Assembly: GCF_022539315.1 (NCBI RefSeq)
Contig: NC_066314.1
Span: forward strand, 46,933,180-46,997,179
Direction: 5' to 3'
Length of the DNA stretch: 64,000 bases
Origin: Serinus canaria
Taxonomy: Eukaryota > Chordata > Aves > Passeriformes > Fringillidae
The translations under genes and the position numbers were made by a program. The notes under the pieces were generated by a model that was not told the DNA's origin, searched no databases, and saw only the letters and a program-made list of their open reading frames with translations. Below are positions 32,777-46,273 of this stretch, in pieces; the stretch's first letter is position 1, and each line of letters begins with the position of its first letter.

Positions 32777-35700
32777 CTTGCAGCACTCTTTCCAGTCTAG
32801 ATTGCATGGATAATTATATCTGTTTCTATGCTCTGCTTAACCAAAATGGTGTTTCTTAAACAATTCCATAAACACAGACAAGAACACTTTGCTTTCAATC
32901 TTGTTCTTATTTTCCACCTGATAATAAGATCCATTTCTTGACCTGAGAGTGCATAAACATTTAAAAATTACTTAATACTGTAGTCAGTAGAGAGAAAGAG
33001 GAAGGGCAAAAACATGAGTTGGGGGAGCTTCATGGCTCTCTGCTCTGCAACTTGTCATAATAGGTCATAGCAGTTAGGTTACATTACAACCCAAGACCAA
33101 TTAATGATATGTAGATCAGGGTAAAGCATACAAAGATTAATATAAATTTTATGCAACAGCTTGCTTAAATAATGCTTCTAGGGAAAAATAAGTTAAGAAA
33201 ACAGTGGGAGGGAGAGCACACAATCCTCGTTTTCTGTGATTCCAAGACAATTTTAACCTGTTCAGTGGGCAAAACTCCTTGCTTGACCAAAATATTTTAG
33301 CTTTAAAAAGATGAATTAGTACCATAAGTAACTTCTACCATGCCCCAGGGTGGAGTTAGGTACATGCTAGAATGTTCCTATCTGTCTGTATCTGCATTGA
33401 ACTGTTAAGCAGATGCTCACTGAGGAGAAAATAGACTGCAATAAACTGGCACTGACACAGATCTGGATCGCTGGAACTGCTTAGAGATAAAATTCATTTA
33501 AGAAATGTGGTTTCCATTTCCATTTTCCTTTAATAAAAAGCTATTGAAACATTAAAAATATCTACTATTTCAAGCAGCTTACTGTACACATAAGTAAGAG
33601 AAGAAGAAACAGAATTCATTTTATTATGTAAAATGTAATACAGCCCAATACTGAACCTCATAGAAGAGCCAAATTAAAGTCCTTTTTCAGAGCAAGGAAC
33701 AAATCCTGTTCTCATTTATAGAGCTGACCTACAGTTAAGGTCTGGTCCATTTTCAAAGCCACAGTCCATGTACAAGGACACACCACAGATCCCAACAGGA
33801 GAACTGCACAAGGGAAAGAAGAGAGCATAGAGTGCAACACATCCAAGTGGAGATCTCTAGGTAGGCTGACAGTGGACTGCCCTTCCTCCCTAGATCAATC
33901 TCCTCTTTGGTCTCACTCTCAGTGCTCTCTCCCAGTCACTACGCAGTGTGAGCCAATACACGCTCATTTCATTAGCACTGCTCATCCCAGAATGGGGCAA
34001 AACCCTAACACAGGCGATTCTTTGATCTTCATGCAAATCTCCCCAAGTTCTGCCCAGGCTGCTTCCACAGCATGTAATGAGCTCCTGTCCTGTGCAATGA
34101 GCAGTCATGACAAAACCCCAGAATTACACAGATAAATCATTGTCTCCTCTCATGATACCAAGAACAGTAATTATTCTGCCAAATTAACCTGCCTCCAAAT
34201 CAAGCCTTTGGTCTTGCACTCCAGGAAGATTTAAGAGTAGGAATTTGAAGTACTCTTAGTACTCAGATGAGATCAGATGCAGGAGTGGAAAGCTATAATG
34301 GAGAGCTATATGCCCCTCCCCTGCCCCTGTGTAAATCAGGCTAACAGCTCCAGGGCTGGTGGTTGTCACACCAGCCTTCTAGAGATCTGTGAAACCTGAA
34401 CATACAGCACCCTAAATGCTTGTCACTATGTACCAAACATTGCCATGCTAAGCTAACAGATGAACAGGACTTCTTTAACCATACCACCAAAGATCATCAT
34501 GGACACTATAAATTACTGCATAATTTCAACTCTGAAGAAAAATCATTAGAGTTTTAAATACCATTTATACTGGCTATGACCCCTGCCCCACACACATTCC
34601 ACCTTGTATATTTCTCCTAGGAAACATTAGCATCACAGAGCCCAAGCCCCATCTCTTTCTGGTCCCTTGTATTCACTGCCTTGCACCACCCTGTCATAGG
34701 AGAAACATGGTCCAAGGTGAAACATCATCCTTGTTGCTGCAGAAGGTTTCCAGGTCACTAGCAGAGAATGGCAACCCAGAATTAGCAAGAACATGAAAAC
34801 TGACAGAAAATTAGCACAAGGCTCATACCTATACTGAGGTTTTGGTCTCCAGGAAAAAGCTAAGCAGCCATTTCATTATAGCCACACTTAGAACGCTCTT
34901 GCAGTGGCATAAGGAAAGCCAAAAAAGTACCAGTGCTCTTTTCAAGAATGCCTTGAAAAGCATTTGTGATGGAGAAGAGGAAAGCACTGCATTTGGGGGT
35001 AGTCCCTGATACGAGACCCTTTAGGTTCTCAGGGAGCAGAAGGGGCAGGCTGCTCCACAAGGAAAAGTGAGAGAAGCTGGGCAGGCACTGCAGGACCACA
35101 CCATCACCAGCACAGGCACAGCACCTGAGCAAAGCCAGTACAGCAGTCACCTTACAACCACAAATCAAGTCCAAGGTCAGTCCAGGAAACAAACCAAGAT
35201 TCATCAAAGCTGTGCTGCTCACTCAGGCACAGCTCAGGCTCAGAGCAAGGCTGAGGCTAGAGGGCATCCCCAGGCCAGGGAGCAGCCAGAGTCAGTGGGT
35301 GGGGGTTCCAGGTGAGGTGCACACAGCAACCGCAGCCTCCCAGAGCCGTGGGGCTTGGCAGCAGCTCGCAATACTCAGTTTCCCATGTCAGGGCCATGAG
35401 TCAGCTTCCATGGCTGCTGCTCCAAGTTTTTCACCTAGCAACAAGACAGACGGATGGATGGGGGGGTGTTAGGAGAGATGTTGAAGCAAAATGAGATGAG
35501 AAAGACAGAAACTAAATTGTCAGGGAGATTAAGAGAAAGATGCCGTGCCTGAAGCTATTTCAGCTTCTAAAGGACAAAGTTTGTGGGTAGCAGAGTCCCT
35601 TCTGCACTTTAGCCTTCCTGGCATGAACACCTCTCATGGGGTGAGGGACACACCCAGCTCCCTCTTGAGCCACACTGCAGGTCTGTGGGCTCCTGTGCTT

Positions 35701-38700
35701 TGATCTGCATGTCAAAAGCTCTGCACCAGCTCCTCTATGACCAAAGGTTTTGTAATTTGCAGTGTATGAGCTTACCCTGATTCTGCTTCTCACCAGGCAG
35801 CACAAAGTGCTCTGTCAAGGAGTGGCCATGAGGCAGTTCTCACCGTGCCCACTGAGGAACAGCAAGGAAGCACTACTCTAGCTGACTTTCAGCTGGTTGA
35901 ACTGAAGCCACTGGGAGGGTTGGAAGGCATGATGCCAAGAGCTGCCCAGGGGATGGATCCCATCCAGGGCCAGAGCCCTGCACCCTCCCCCAGTACACAC
36001 CATGCTGCAGCCTTTCCTGCTGGTGGCAGGCTTAGGATCAGGGAGAATAGCCAGGCTGCTGCACCACCTCTTCCCTGAGGAGGGGGTGCTCTCAGAGACT
36101 TGAGGGTCAGCGCTAGGGAAGGCTGTGCCTCCTCAAGCTCTAAAAAAAGGACTTTGTTCCCACTCAGCAATTTTTTTCCCATCTGGGCTAAATCCACTCT
36201 TAGAAAGAGATAGCTCTATCTCCAGGGAAACAGGCTCTCTGTGCTCACAGGGACTCAGCCAGCTCCCCCTCTCCTTTTGCTATGGGGTCACTCAGCAGCG
36301 AGGCTGAGGCACCACGGGGCATCGGGCTCATAGGGCCACCCCACGTCCTGAGCACTGCAAGCACAGGATGCTCCAAGGCAGCACGTGCTGGGCTCTGTGC
36401 TGGAGCCACACAGCACCTTTGTGAACTTGCCCTGCTCTGGAGAGCTCACACAGAAGTGACTACAGAGATTGACCATGCTCAGAAGTCTCTCATTACTGAG
36501 AGTGACTCGTGCAGTCTGCTTTGAATCTTCTTATTTGACCAAAATAGCTTCATGTTCTCAGCACCAGTTTTCTTTGCAAAATCATTCACTGTCCTCCTTC
36601 CCACTACAGAGAGCCAGACATGTCCTGCACACCAAGAAGTCCTCCCTAGCTACAGTACACCACCCCTGTCCCCCCCCCACAATCACCCTCCCATCCTCTC
36701 CCCTTCTGGGTACTGCAAGTCCAGGGGGTGCTTTGGGCAAGCTGGGGAGCCAAAACAGCTCAGAGGGAGTCAGGGTGACACAACAAGAGCAGAGCTCATT
36801 GCAGAGCCCCACAGGCCCCTTTTCCACTTAGCTCAGCCCAGTTATCACCTCCTCCCTATGCCTGCCTAATCTCTGGGGAAACAATTCATGTCACAGTGGA
36901 GGAAGGTTTCACCTAGCAGTTTTTGGTTTTCCTCTCTCTACAATCAACCCTCAAATCTGAGACCCAAGGAAATTACCCCAGCAGCTACATTTTAGGGATC
37001 TGAGAGAACTGTTCTGCACTAGCATCTCAGCTAGAAAGGAAACAAGTCCACAAGGGTCTTCTGAGCTACAGTCCCCCTACCCATGCATGGACATGATACC
37101 TCTCCTACGGGTACTGTCCCAGGTAACTCACCCTTCCCTGCTTGGGGACCAATTTCCAAATCTATGACCACTGCTTCTAGGCTCAGAAGCAGAGACAGCC
37201 AATGCACCCCACACTGTGGCAGGAGAGTTATCCCCAGGTTTCCACACAGCCCTGCCATCAGCTCTGCCCTGCTGGGACCCCAGTCAAAGAGGAGCACACG
37301 TGGGCAGCAGCCACGCTGCCTTCCTACCCCCCAGGCTCTGGGGCAGAGCACAGTGCAGGAGCTCAGCCCTGACACGATGCCTGCCCAGAGTCAGTTGCAG
37401 GATCTGTGCCTTATCTTGCCTCAGCATCTGAAAGCAGACTTTGGCTAAGTCCTACATGCTGCTATTTAAAGTAAGCCAATTTGTATTCATTCTGCTTGCT
37501 ACATTCACCAGTTGTTCTGAATTGTGTTTGAAGCTGAAGGGAAGAGGAAATGTACAACAAGAAAAAATTATACACTGGTAAATTTTGTGCTAATCCCTTC
37601 TCCTCCCATTATCGCTTCCCCTTTTTTTTGGGTTTCTTTTTGTTTTCTGTGGTTTATGTATTATTAGCTTTAGCATAATTTTGACTGAGAAAATACGTAG
37701 CTGATAGGATGGACTAATTACACTACCTAATTACACCATCTGTGACTGACAGTGGAGCCTGACTTGTTGCTTCCTGGTAGATGGAACTACACCACCAGCT
37801 GCCCCGAATATTTCCCTGTAGAAGGCAAAAGAGGAATTACTGTCGGAAGCACCGTTTAAAAGCCATTCCTTCTCTTTTTGAACAATTTAATGCCATTGGG
37901 TGACCCAGCCTGGCTGGCCAAGTCAGGGATGAGGCTCATTTGCCTTCCCTTGTGATCTTTCTACTGATATTTCTACACATATCCTGGCCCTCTGTCACTA
38001 GCAATTAGGGGGCTCAGTCAACCCTAAGACCTAAAATGGGCCCATTTTCAAGGCAAGTGGTACAGTGTGGGTAATGTCCCCAGAGTCCCCAGAGCTACCC
38101 TCCTCTTCTACCTCTTCACATCTCCTGGAAGCACCTCTCTGGATAAAGCCATCCATGAGCTGGAGCCAGGCTATGTCTGCAGGTTGGCACAGCCTAAATA
38201 TGTTTTGGGGGTTGCACTAACAGTGTGATGGTCAGGATCATCATAGGACATCCAATGCCCTGACTCTGCCCAGTGTTCTCAAAGAGACTCCCAAGATCAG
38301 TGTTCATTGCTGTTCACCAGCTATGGGTGGGATGGGAGGGCAGGCCATTCCCTCAGCATTCACTGTGCATGGAAAAGAAGCCACCACACCTCAGGGGAAG
38401 CAGGGACCTGGAGGCAGTGAGATTTTTCCTTCCTGGAAAGAAAGATCTCTTATGTGTTCACCCACAGAGTCCCATGTACCTGCTGCCGCCCTGCCACCCA
38501 CAATGGACTCTGGCTGCAGCCATGAAAGGACCATGACAACTCTGGTGTCTGCAGCCAGCTGAGGATCTGTCCTGGTTCATATTCTGTCTGACAATAGGCC
38601 TGCTGAAGATTGTGATGGCTGAACGTGGGTGATGGAAGATCTGTGCAGATGCACAGACTTGAATGTGTGTTTTCAGCTAAGGGAGAGGAGTCGTGCCCAC

Positions 38701-39167
38701 ATGGGTCAGGAAATTTTAGGTAGTCATGCTTTAAGGTAGCTGTTCCTGCCCTTTTTGCCTCCAGCTCTGCTGCAGCTCTTTTCCTCCCAGTCGTCTTTTA
38801 AGCCCACTCAATTTACACAGGGTAAGCTGCAGTTATGTTAGAGCAAACCTCCTGCTTGCATAAACACATTCCTAAGCAATATTCAGCACACAACTGTACA
38901 TATACCCCCTTGCTATTGTTTGGCAGGCACACATTACATGGACCAAAAACCTCACTCTCCAGCCCCTGATCCCTATTTTTAACCAGGGTTCTGGTTTCTC
39001 TCATTGCTGAACAACTTAGTGCAGTGATCCTTAGCCTGAGAAACCTGAATTCTTCTCCAGATAATCACGGAAGAGCTCGAGAGAGATCCACTGAGACCTT
39101 ATGTTTGCCTGACTCAGTTTCTGCCCTGGGTCTTGAACAGCATCCAAACCATATATGGGTTAAGCCT
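32777..39167. other. Non-coding unique DNA
   Basis: Several medium frames occur on both strands (for example 34860-35222, 36469-36831, 37031-37448) but none has a recognisable domain or good splice context. GC content is moderate around 35000-37400 and lower elsewhere. Confidence 0.4.
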
Positions 39168-39913
39168 TGTCTTAGGTCACAGGATGTGGCTGGGGTGTGT
39201 ATTCTACAGCCATCTGTGAGAGGTGGGGCAGTTTTCTTCTGTTAATTGGGCCACCTGTTAAAACCAGGTGGGGCAGTTTTCTTTATCTCTTCCATGACCC
39301 ATCCTGCCTCTGGGGAGATATTTTCTGTTAATGGGCCATTGAGTGTCACTGCATGACTGATAAAATTACATCATCCCATTGTGAGATGCTCTGCCCAGAG
39401 GGAGGAGCCAAACTTTGCTACCTGGATATAATCTGAGATTTTGGAACACCAGATACAGCCTTTTACCACTGGATTCCCAGAAGAGCAGCTGTCTTGTCCA
39501 CTGGATTCCCAGAGCAAGACCGGGCCCATCTACACTTGACCTCCAGAGGAAAACTACACCCTTCTACAGGATCACTGCTCCAACAGAAGCACACCTGCCA
39601 CTGCAGGAGGACTGCAGCCACCCTTTAATCAGATTGCTACCAACACCCTGGTACCTGGCACCCCAACACCCTGACCAACAGGGTGTCAGGTTGTATTCTG
39701 ATTCTGTCAGTGGTTGGGTTTTTTTGTACTATTGCATTTGTATTTTTCATTTTCCTAGTAAAGAACTGTTATTCCTATTCCCATATCTTTGCCTGAGAGC
39801 CCCTTAATTTCAAAATTATAATAATTTGGAGGGAGGGGGTTTACATTTTCCATTTCAAGAGAGGCTCCTGCCTTACTTAACAGACACCTGTCTTTCCAAA
39901 CCAAGACAAGGCT
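39163..39913 (+). mobile_element. Solo LTR, same family as the one inside gag
   Basis: The LTR spans 39168-39908 (741 bp), starting TGTCTTAGGT and ending AACCAAGACA. It shares long blocks with 21739-22427: 'gagtgtcactgcatgactga', 'cccattgtgagatgct', 'cagagggaggagccaa', 'ccctgaccaacagggtgtca', 'agcccctta' and 'cacctgtctttccaaacc'. The flanks AGCCT (39163-39167) and AGGCT (39909-39913) are a 5-bp duplication with one mismatch. Compared with the gag copy it has a longer 5' part near 39225-39300 with a short internal duplication ('aggtggggcagttttctt' twice). Orientation is inferred from the CCAAT/TATA-like and poly(A) signals. Confidence 0.85.
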
Positions 39914-42769
39914 CCAGGAAACACATGCTAGCAGGACACAGACAGATCCTGGGGAATTCCCAAGTGCTCACAGGGGAGGTGAGCTTTATCTTGGAACTGA
40001 TATTGGGAAAGGTCTGCAATGGCAACTAAGGACTGTCAGTACGCAAAGATGCTCTGGCCTTAACCTGTAGGCAGGGTGTTGAGAACAGCCCACAACTCTC
40101 TAAAGGGCTTTTTTAACATCATTAAATTCCTTGATGGGTGCTGAAATACCAAGGTACTAGCCCTGCACTACCAGAGCAAGGACGCTCATCTGGCTCATAA
40201 CAAATATTTGCACAGATGCATTCCACATGGGACAAACTTCCTGAAATCCTTCCTTTATGAAAAACTACAGAATTTGGTGGTTTTTCTTTCTTCCTCCCCA
40301 GGTAATCCTTGTGCTCATTCTCATTGAATGAAATTCTCCACCTCCAGCTTGGGAGTGCTTGTTTTTGCAGCCTATGGCCACTCCCAACTCCAAGGACATG
40401 CCACCAGTTTCTGTTGGAATGACTATTTTCTGCATCTTGCCAAATTCTGTATATGTGGGTAAAGGGTGGGAGAAGAGCAGGCTGGAGTAGAGCTGGAGAG
40501 CAGAAAGCAGAAGGGGCAGCAAAGAAAGAAACAATAAGCCAGAGAGGGTCTAAGGGAAGGGTGTCTATATGAAGTAAAAGGATGTCTGATTAAGGGGAAC
40601 AGTCATTGGAGAACAACAGGAAAAATCTGGGGAACAGCAATGCAATGAGTGAGCAAAATGAGAGAGTTAAAGAGGAGCAGATGCATGGAGAAGTGACAGG
40701 GAGACGCCAGTCTGCTGTTTGCAGTTCTGGAAACAGTGATGGGGTGAAGGATTTGGACTGATACAGGATATTCAGGCACACGTTTCTCAAGAAGCTGTTC
40801 CTGCATTTTCAGCTGGGTATTTCTGTGACCTTGAAATGTCACTTTATTTCTTTATACCTTCGCTTACTTACCTGTCATTTAGAGGTAGTGATAATATTTC
40901 AATCACAAGAGCATGGGTATACTTCAGCAAAAAGCTTCAAGATCGTGGGTGAAACTGCAAAGTATTGTCACACTCAGATTCCACTCATGTACAGACATGC
41001 TCAAATGACCTTCCACATGGATAACAACATGTATGTAGATTCAAATGTATCTCAAAGATATGTATGCCTTATTTATTTAGGCCAAGCTGACATTTCATGG
41101 TTGCCTAGTTACCAGAGAACAATAATGAGAATCTGCTTAGTATATATTGGATGATGAAGGGAAGGGAGAGGGCAGATGGGTATCATGTCAGACACAACCT
41201 CTTGTCAGGTAGGTTAGCCCTTTTCATGGGAAACACAGAGAAAGGCAAAAGAGATCAGAGCTGGAAGGAATTCAGAGAGGAAAGCAATGAGCTGGGACAG
41301 GAGGTATGTGTGGTTCTCAGAATTCCCATGGCACATCTGGGAGCACGAAGCAAAGCTCAGGTCACTGGAAGCTGTGAAATGTTCATTGCTTTCATGACAT
41401 ATTCCAAGTCTCAAGTTAAACAGACATTGGGAACATGATAAGTGGTTACAAAATTTGCCTTTACTTACACCAGACCTCTACCTTCATTCACCCCAGTAGT
41501 GGTACTCTTTCTTCAAAACAAATGCCTTTGCTAACTGTAAGGAAGAAGGAGGTTTTGCTGGGAAAAAAAAAAAAAAAAAACAAAAAAAAACAAAAAAAAC
41601 CCAAAAAAACAAAACACAGCACAAAAAAAGTGCATTTTTCCCTTCCAACTGCATTAATTTTCTCCAAGATTTGCCTCCACTGGAGCTCCCAACCATTTCA
41701 AAAATTGCTTGGCCTGATTTTGTAAGCTCATAGAGGAGCCTTAAGGTTCAGAAACTCATCTGACTGTTTCATTTCATGGTAATGGTAGCCTGTGTAAATT
41801 TTCTGATGGGAAAAAATCTTTTTCAGATTGACATCTTGTGTTGCCAGATTTCATACAAGCCCAGAAAGCTTAATGAGGGAGCTTGAATTCATCCCAGGAC
41901 ACCCTGAGAACGGTTTATGGTTCAACATTCCCTTCAGAATAGAGATTCTGGAGTTCAACCTTCCCTGAAGGCGCTTCTGATAGCAGACAAAGAGGTTAAG
42001 ACAAAATTAAAGATACAGTATATTTGCCACTATCCAAGTATTAAAAATAGAATTGCTAAGCTTAGAGACAAAAAAAAAAAAAAAAAAAACAAACAGGCTT
42101 TTGCTATAGTTGAGTATAGTTGAGCTGCCAGAAATTCACTCTGCATTATCCAGCTTAAAAGATGCTAGAACACAATATTTGTACTAAGGATCCAAATCTC
42201 AGGCAAGACCCTTGTCCTGGGTATTTCTCAGATATATACTGGATATGTTACTTACCTTAAATACACAGCTCCCTCACAAAGTTCCACTGAGAGTTAAGGC
42301 TTCTTTCCATACTCCTCAATCTCCAAGAACTCCCTATGACTCATAACATTAATATTTAATCAAGCTATGTTAACATTTCTTCCAAATGATTATTGACTGT
42401 CCTAACTTTGGAGACACTGTTGTTGTCCCTTGATCATATCTAGGAACAACTCCTGACAAGATAGTTAAAAACCTCTTTGCTGCTGAAGTTAAATACCAAT
42501 GTTGAACTTGGCTCCAAACAAGCCATTTTAATGTTCTTAAAGAAATATTGTCAAAGCATATGTCTGGTACTGGACCCCAAGGACCACCCAGCCCAGTGCT
42601 CTGAATACAGCCAGGAACCAGCAGAGGTTTAAGAAAAGACAGAGCAAATATACAGTGATCCTTCTCCCACTGTATTCTTCCAGCAGCCAGATATCTGTGG
42701 CTGAGTTTCGTGAGCCAAAGATCACATCTGCATCAATGAATTTAGTAGATCTTAATGGCCTTCTTCTTT
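39914..42769. other. Non-coding unique DNA with poly-A tracts
   Basis: No gene is recognised. An A-rich tract interrupted by C lies at about 41562-41627, and another poly-A run lies at about 42070-42090. Both may be simple repeats or tails of decayed retroelements. Confidence 0.4.
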
Positions 42770-42950
42770 TTTTTTTCCATAAATGTGTCAAGATGCTTTT
42801 AGAGCTATTTATAATTTTGCCCTTCACACCATCCGGTGAATTCCACAATTTATGCATGCACCAGATGAAAAAAAGTGCCTCTTTTTGATTTTGACTGATG
42901 AATTTACTGGGGATTCCTACTCTTCATATTAAGAGAAAACAGTAATTTCC
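42770..42950 (-). repeat. Ancient CR1/L3-like LINE fragment
   Basis: 'gaattccacaatttatgcat' and the following 'gatgaaaaaaagtgcctc' are typical of the antisense old amniote CR1/L3 pattern (a fixed phrase about small residual sequence at the LINE 3' region). The copy is strongly diverged and its limits are uncertain. Confidence 0.5.
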
Positions 42951-45900
42951 TACCCATCTCTGTGATCCTCCTAGACCCCTGCCATGCCCTACTCAGACAT
43001 GTTTTTTCCAGCCTCAAAGTCCTAACACCCTACCAAATAAAAGGGAGGATTTGAGCTTTGCTGCCTTATGAACTGAGATACTGAAAAGCATGCAGAAGTG
43101 TAGAAAATTATATGTTTGTGGTATGAAGTAAATTTACATTATACAAACATACTGATTAGATTAGTACACGCAGACCACTGCAGGCTCTTGATGAAGATGG
43201 GACAGAATGGCAAACAATCATGGGACACAATGGCAAACCTTGGGGAGAACAGTGCTTGGGAAAAATCATGCTTGCACACTATGGAAAGATGTTGCTACAT
43301 CAGAGCAGTAAAAGCAAACATTTTTTCATAATTCAAACCAGTATCAGCTCAAAGAATCTGATCCCAGAATCAGCTGTGCTGCCACAGACAGCAGATATCT
43401 GGTGTATTTCTATCCAGCCAATCACAAAGCCTTTTACACATAAGGCTGGAACCCACTCAGCAGAAGTGGCTCTGGTTGCCTAAAATCTGATCTAAATTAC
43501 AGCTCCAGCAAATTTTGGATCAAGCTTAACTGAGAAAGTTTTTGAACTACCTTGAATTTTGGAGGCATATTCTCCAGGTCGGGAGTTTGGGTTTTTTTCT
43601 GTAATCATGTACCCAGGCAAGTACAAAATATTTATTTTTAATTCCCTCTGCAGGACAAAAGTTACCTCACCAACCAACCTTCTGGGCTGTGCCATAAATC
43701 ATGCTGAGAGCCAAGTGCACAACATACAAGAACTAAAGAAACTACAGAAGAAAGGCAGAGACCTGAAAATGTCCACTGGCAAATCACAACTGAACTTCTC
43801 TTCCTAGCCTATATCCTCAAAGGTTGTGGCAACTAAACCTTGTGAGATATTGAAATGACCCTTGACTATGACTGTCTACCTACTTAGCAAGGCTTATTTA
43901 CTTCATGTTCATCATGCAATCTGAAATCATCCAATAATAACTATTCTAAATAAGTCAACCACGTTTTCATATTTAATGTACATACTGTAGCTAAATAAAA
44001 CCACTTTTGAGGGGTAAATAATTGCAGAGGAAGAGAAAAATTCAAGAGCGTAGGCTATGAAGATGCACTTTCAGCTGAAATTTTTTAACAAGCAATTAGT
44101 TGAGGCAGAAAAGCAGGAAAACTGTTCTTATATGGCTAAATCAACACTAGAGGAGGGTTTCACACTAACTGTGGCAGGTAAGTAGAAGACAGCAAGGTGG
44201 TACATGAGGGGAGGGGTCAGTAGGGGGTTATGGTCTAAAAGAGACAAGAGCAAGGAACCTGAAGCATGAAGTTGCCTCAGGCTGAGTCTGGGGGCAAGTC
44301 CTTTAAATTCCTCTGTTGAACAGATTTTGCATTTATAGTGGGAGGGTAGAACTTACAAATGGGGTACTGTAGGGATTAACAGAGCAAAGACATTTAGGAA
44401 TGTAAGTGCAGTACACCCAGCCTCAAAGAGTGAAAGAACCCAGGAGCTGGACTCCAGAAAAGTCACTACAAGGTCTTCATATTTTTCCCTCTGGAAAAGC
44501 TGCTGTGCTTGAACAGTCTTTGGAGCACTCGATTCCCAACTTCCCAGCATGTAACACTCACAGAGTCACCAGCATTCCCAAAAGCAGATGGTGACTCTGG
44601 ATCACCTCTACAGTGACTCTGGCCCCTTAGAGATGCAGAAAATCCAGCTCCTCTCCACAAGTGTCAGAAATTCCCTCTGCTCCACACAGCTCCTGATCTT
44701 CAGGACCAGCAGTGAATTCCTAACTTCTCAGCCCCACCTCTCCTGATGCTGTCCCAGCTCACAGGAGTTACTTTCTACTTCTCCCCCTTATTCCTTGGCC
44801 TGCCTCTACTGAGATTCCTCTTTGCTCCTCGACCCTTAGCAGAGCCTACCACATAGGTTGCAGTGAATCAAGGTGGAATAGGATAGGGTGAAACTACACA
44901 ACCTCAGCAGCAGCCAAGACTTCCTGATTCTTCCTTGCCTGGGGGAGAGAAGGGTTTGCAATCTCACTTTTTCTCTTTTCCACACCTACAATGCTAAAAG
45001 TGAGTGGGGTAAAATGAAGTCAACCCATTTTACCTGAAGGTGACAAGGGAGGAGCACTGCACAGGATATCTGTTCCCTCTACCATCTGCCCACAGGAGGT
45101 CCATTGTCCTTCCTCCCAGTTTAAAAACAGTTTTCCAGTCTTTTTCAGAATTCACCAAAAAACAGTAGCCACCTCCTCAATGAAACTAGGATCATGGTAA
45201 AGAACTATGAACTGTCCTCTGGCATACAGCATGAGGTGATAAGGGGACCTTTTTCAACCAGCCAGGTGGGCAGGCTAGGCAAGGCCAGAAAAGGGTGTGA
45301 AATAATGAAACAATGCAAAAATCACCTCCTGAATCACACAGGGATTGCTCCATTGGAGAGAAGAGGAGAGCAAACCTGGAGAAAGATGTAGCAATGGACA
45401 AAGAGGATCTGAATTTAAAAAGTAAGGGTTTTTCTGGAAGTACAGTTGAGACAACTGGTACGTGCAGGTCACACACATTATCCTACTATCCCCATGACAC
45501 TACCTTGGGGTTTGCTCCTACAGAAACAGCCCAGCCTGGATTTGGCCAGCAGTGGAGCATGAGGAAACAAAGCAAGAACTGTGTTGGTGGCTCTGCAGAC
45601 AGCGCTCTGTCACCAGAGACAGCTCTGGATGAGCACGTCCCTGAAAGACTGTATCTGAGGATGCTGTCTGCCAGATGGCCACAAATTCTTCCCAAGGCTT
45701 TGGAGTTTGTCATGATTTCATCCTTTTTTAGGACTATGAAGCCCTGCCTCATGCAAAATGAGGCTTCGCCTGCTTTAAGCAGCGGTGAGGCAGTGCATCC
45801 GAGAGCTCTCAGAATAGGAGACTGATGTTTCCATCCAGCATTTGCAGGGAACTCTGCTCATACCAAGGGCAGCGACCACACACTCCTATTTCAAGTGGGG

Positions 45901-46236
45901 ATGAAGCATGTCTCCCCAGGTAGAGAGAAATATGCTCTGTGGAGGGGCAGGCTGGGTGAGGAAAATGGTCAGTTCAGGAAAAGACATGGAAGCAGCGGTT
46001 TGTAAAGCCAGAGTGGTCTAGGGCCATGTCTGATCTCAAGGGAGAAGGACACCACCAAAGCAATATGATGTGCAAGGGACCACAACTGATAAAAAGGAAG
46101 AAGAAAAGAGGAGATCAAGTGGAAATAGGAGGATGTTGAGATGCAGAAAAAAACACCAGATGAGATGGAAAATGCAAGCTGGATAAACACTATTCTATCC
46201 TCGCTCCTTACTGAGCAAAAGCACTTTGAAAGTAAG

Positions 46237-46273
<37 letters not shown>

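Noticed and set aside
32421..32813. Proline- and arginine-rich frames near the TCC repeat
   Set aside because: They are translations of a trinucleotide microsatellite with no independent coding evidence.
41562..41627. A-rich tract as the tail of a processed pseudogene
   Set aside because: No recognisable cDNA-like sequence or target-site duplication flanks it. It is better treated as a simple A/C-rich repeat.
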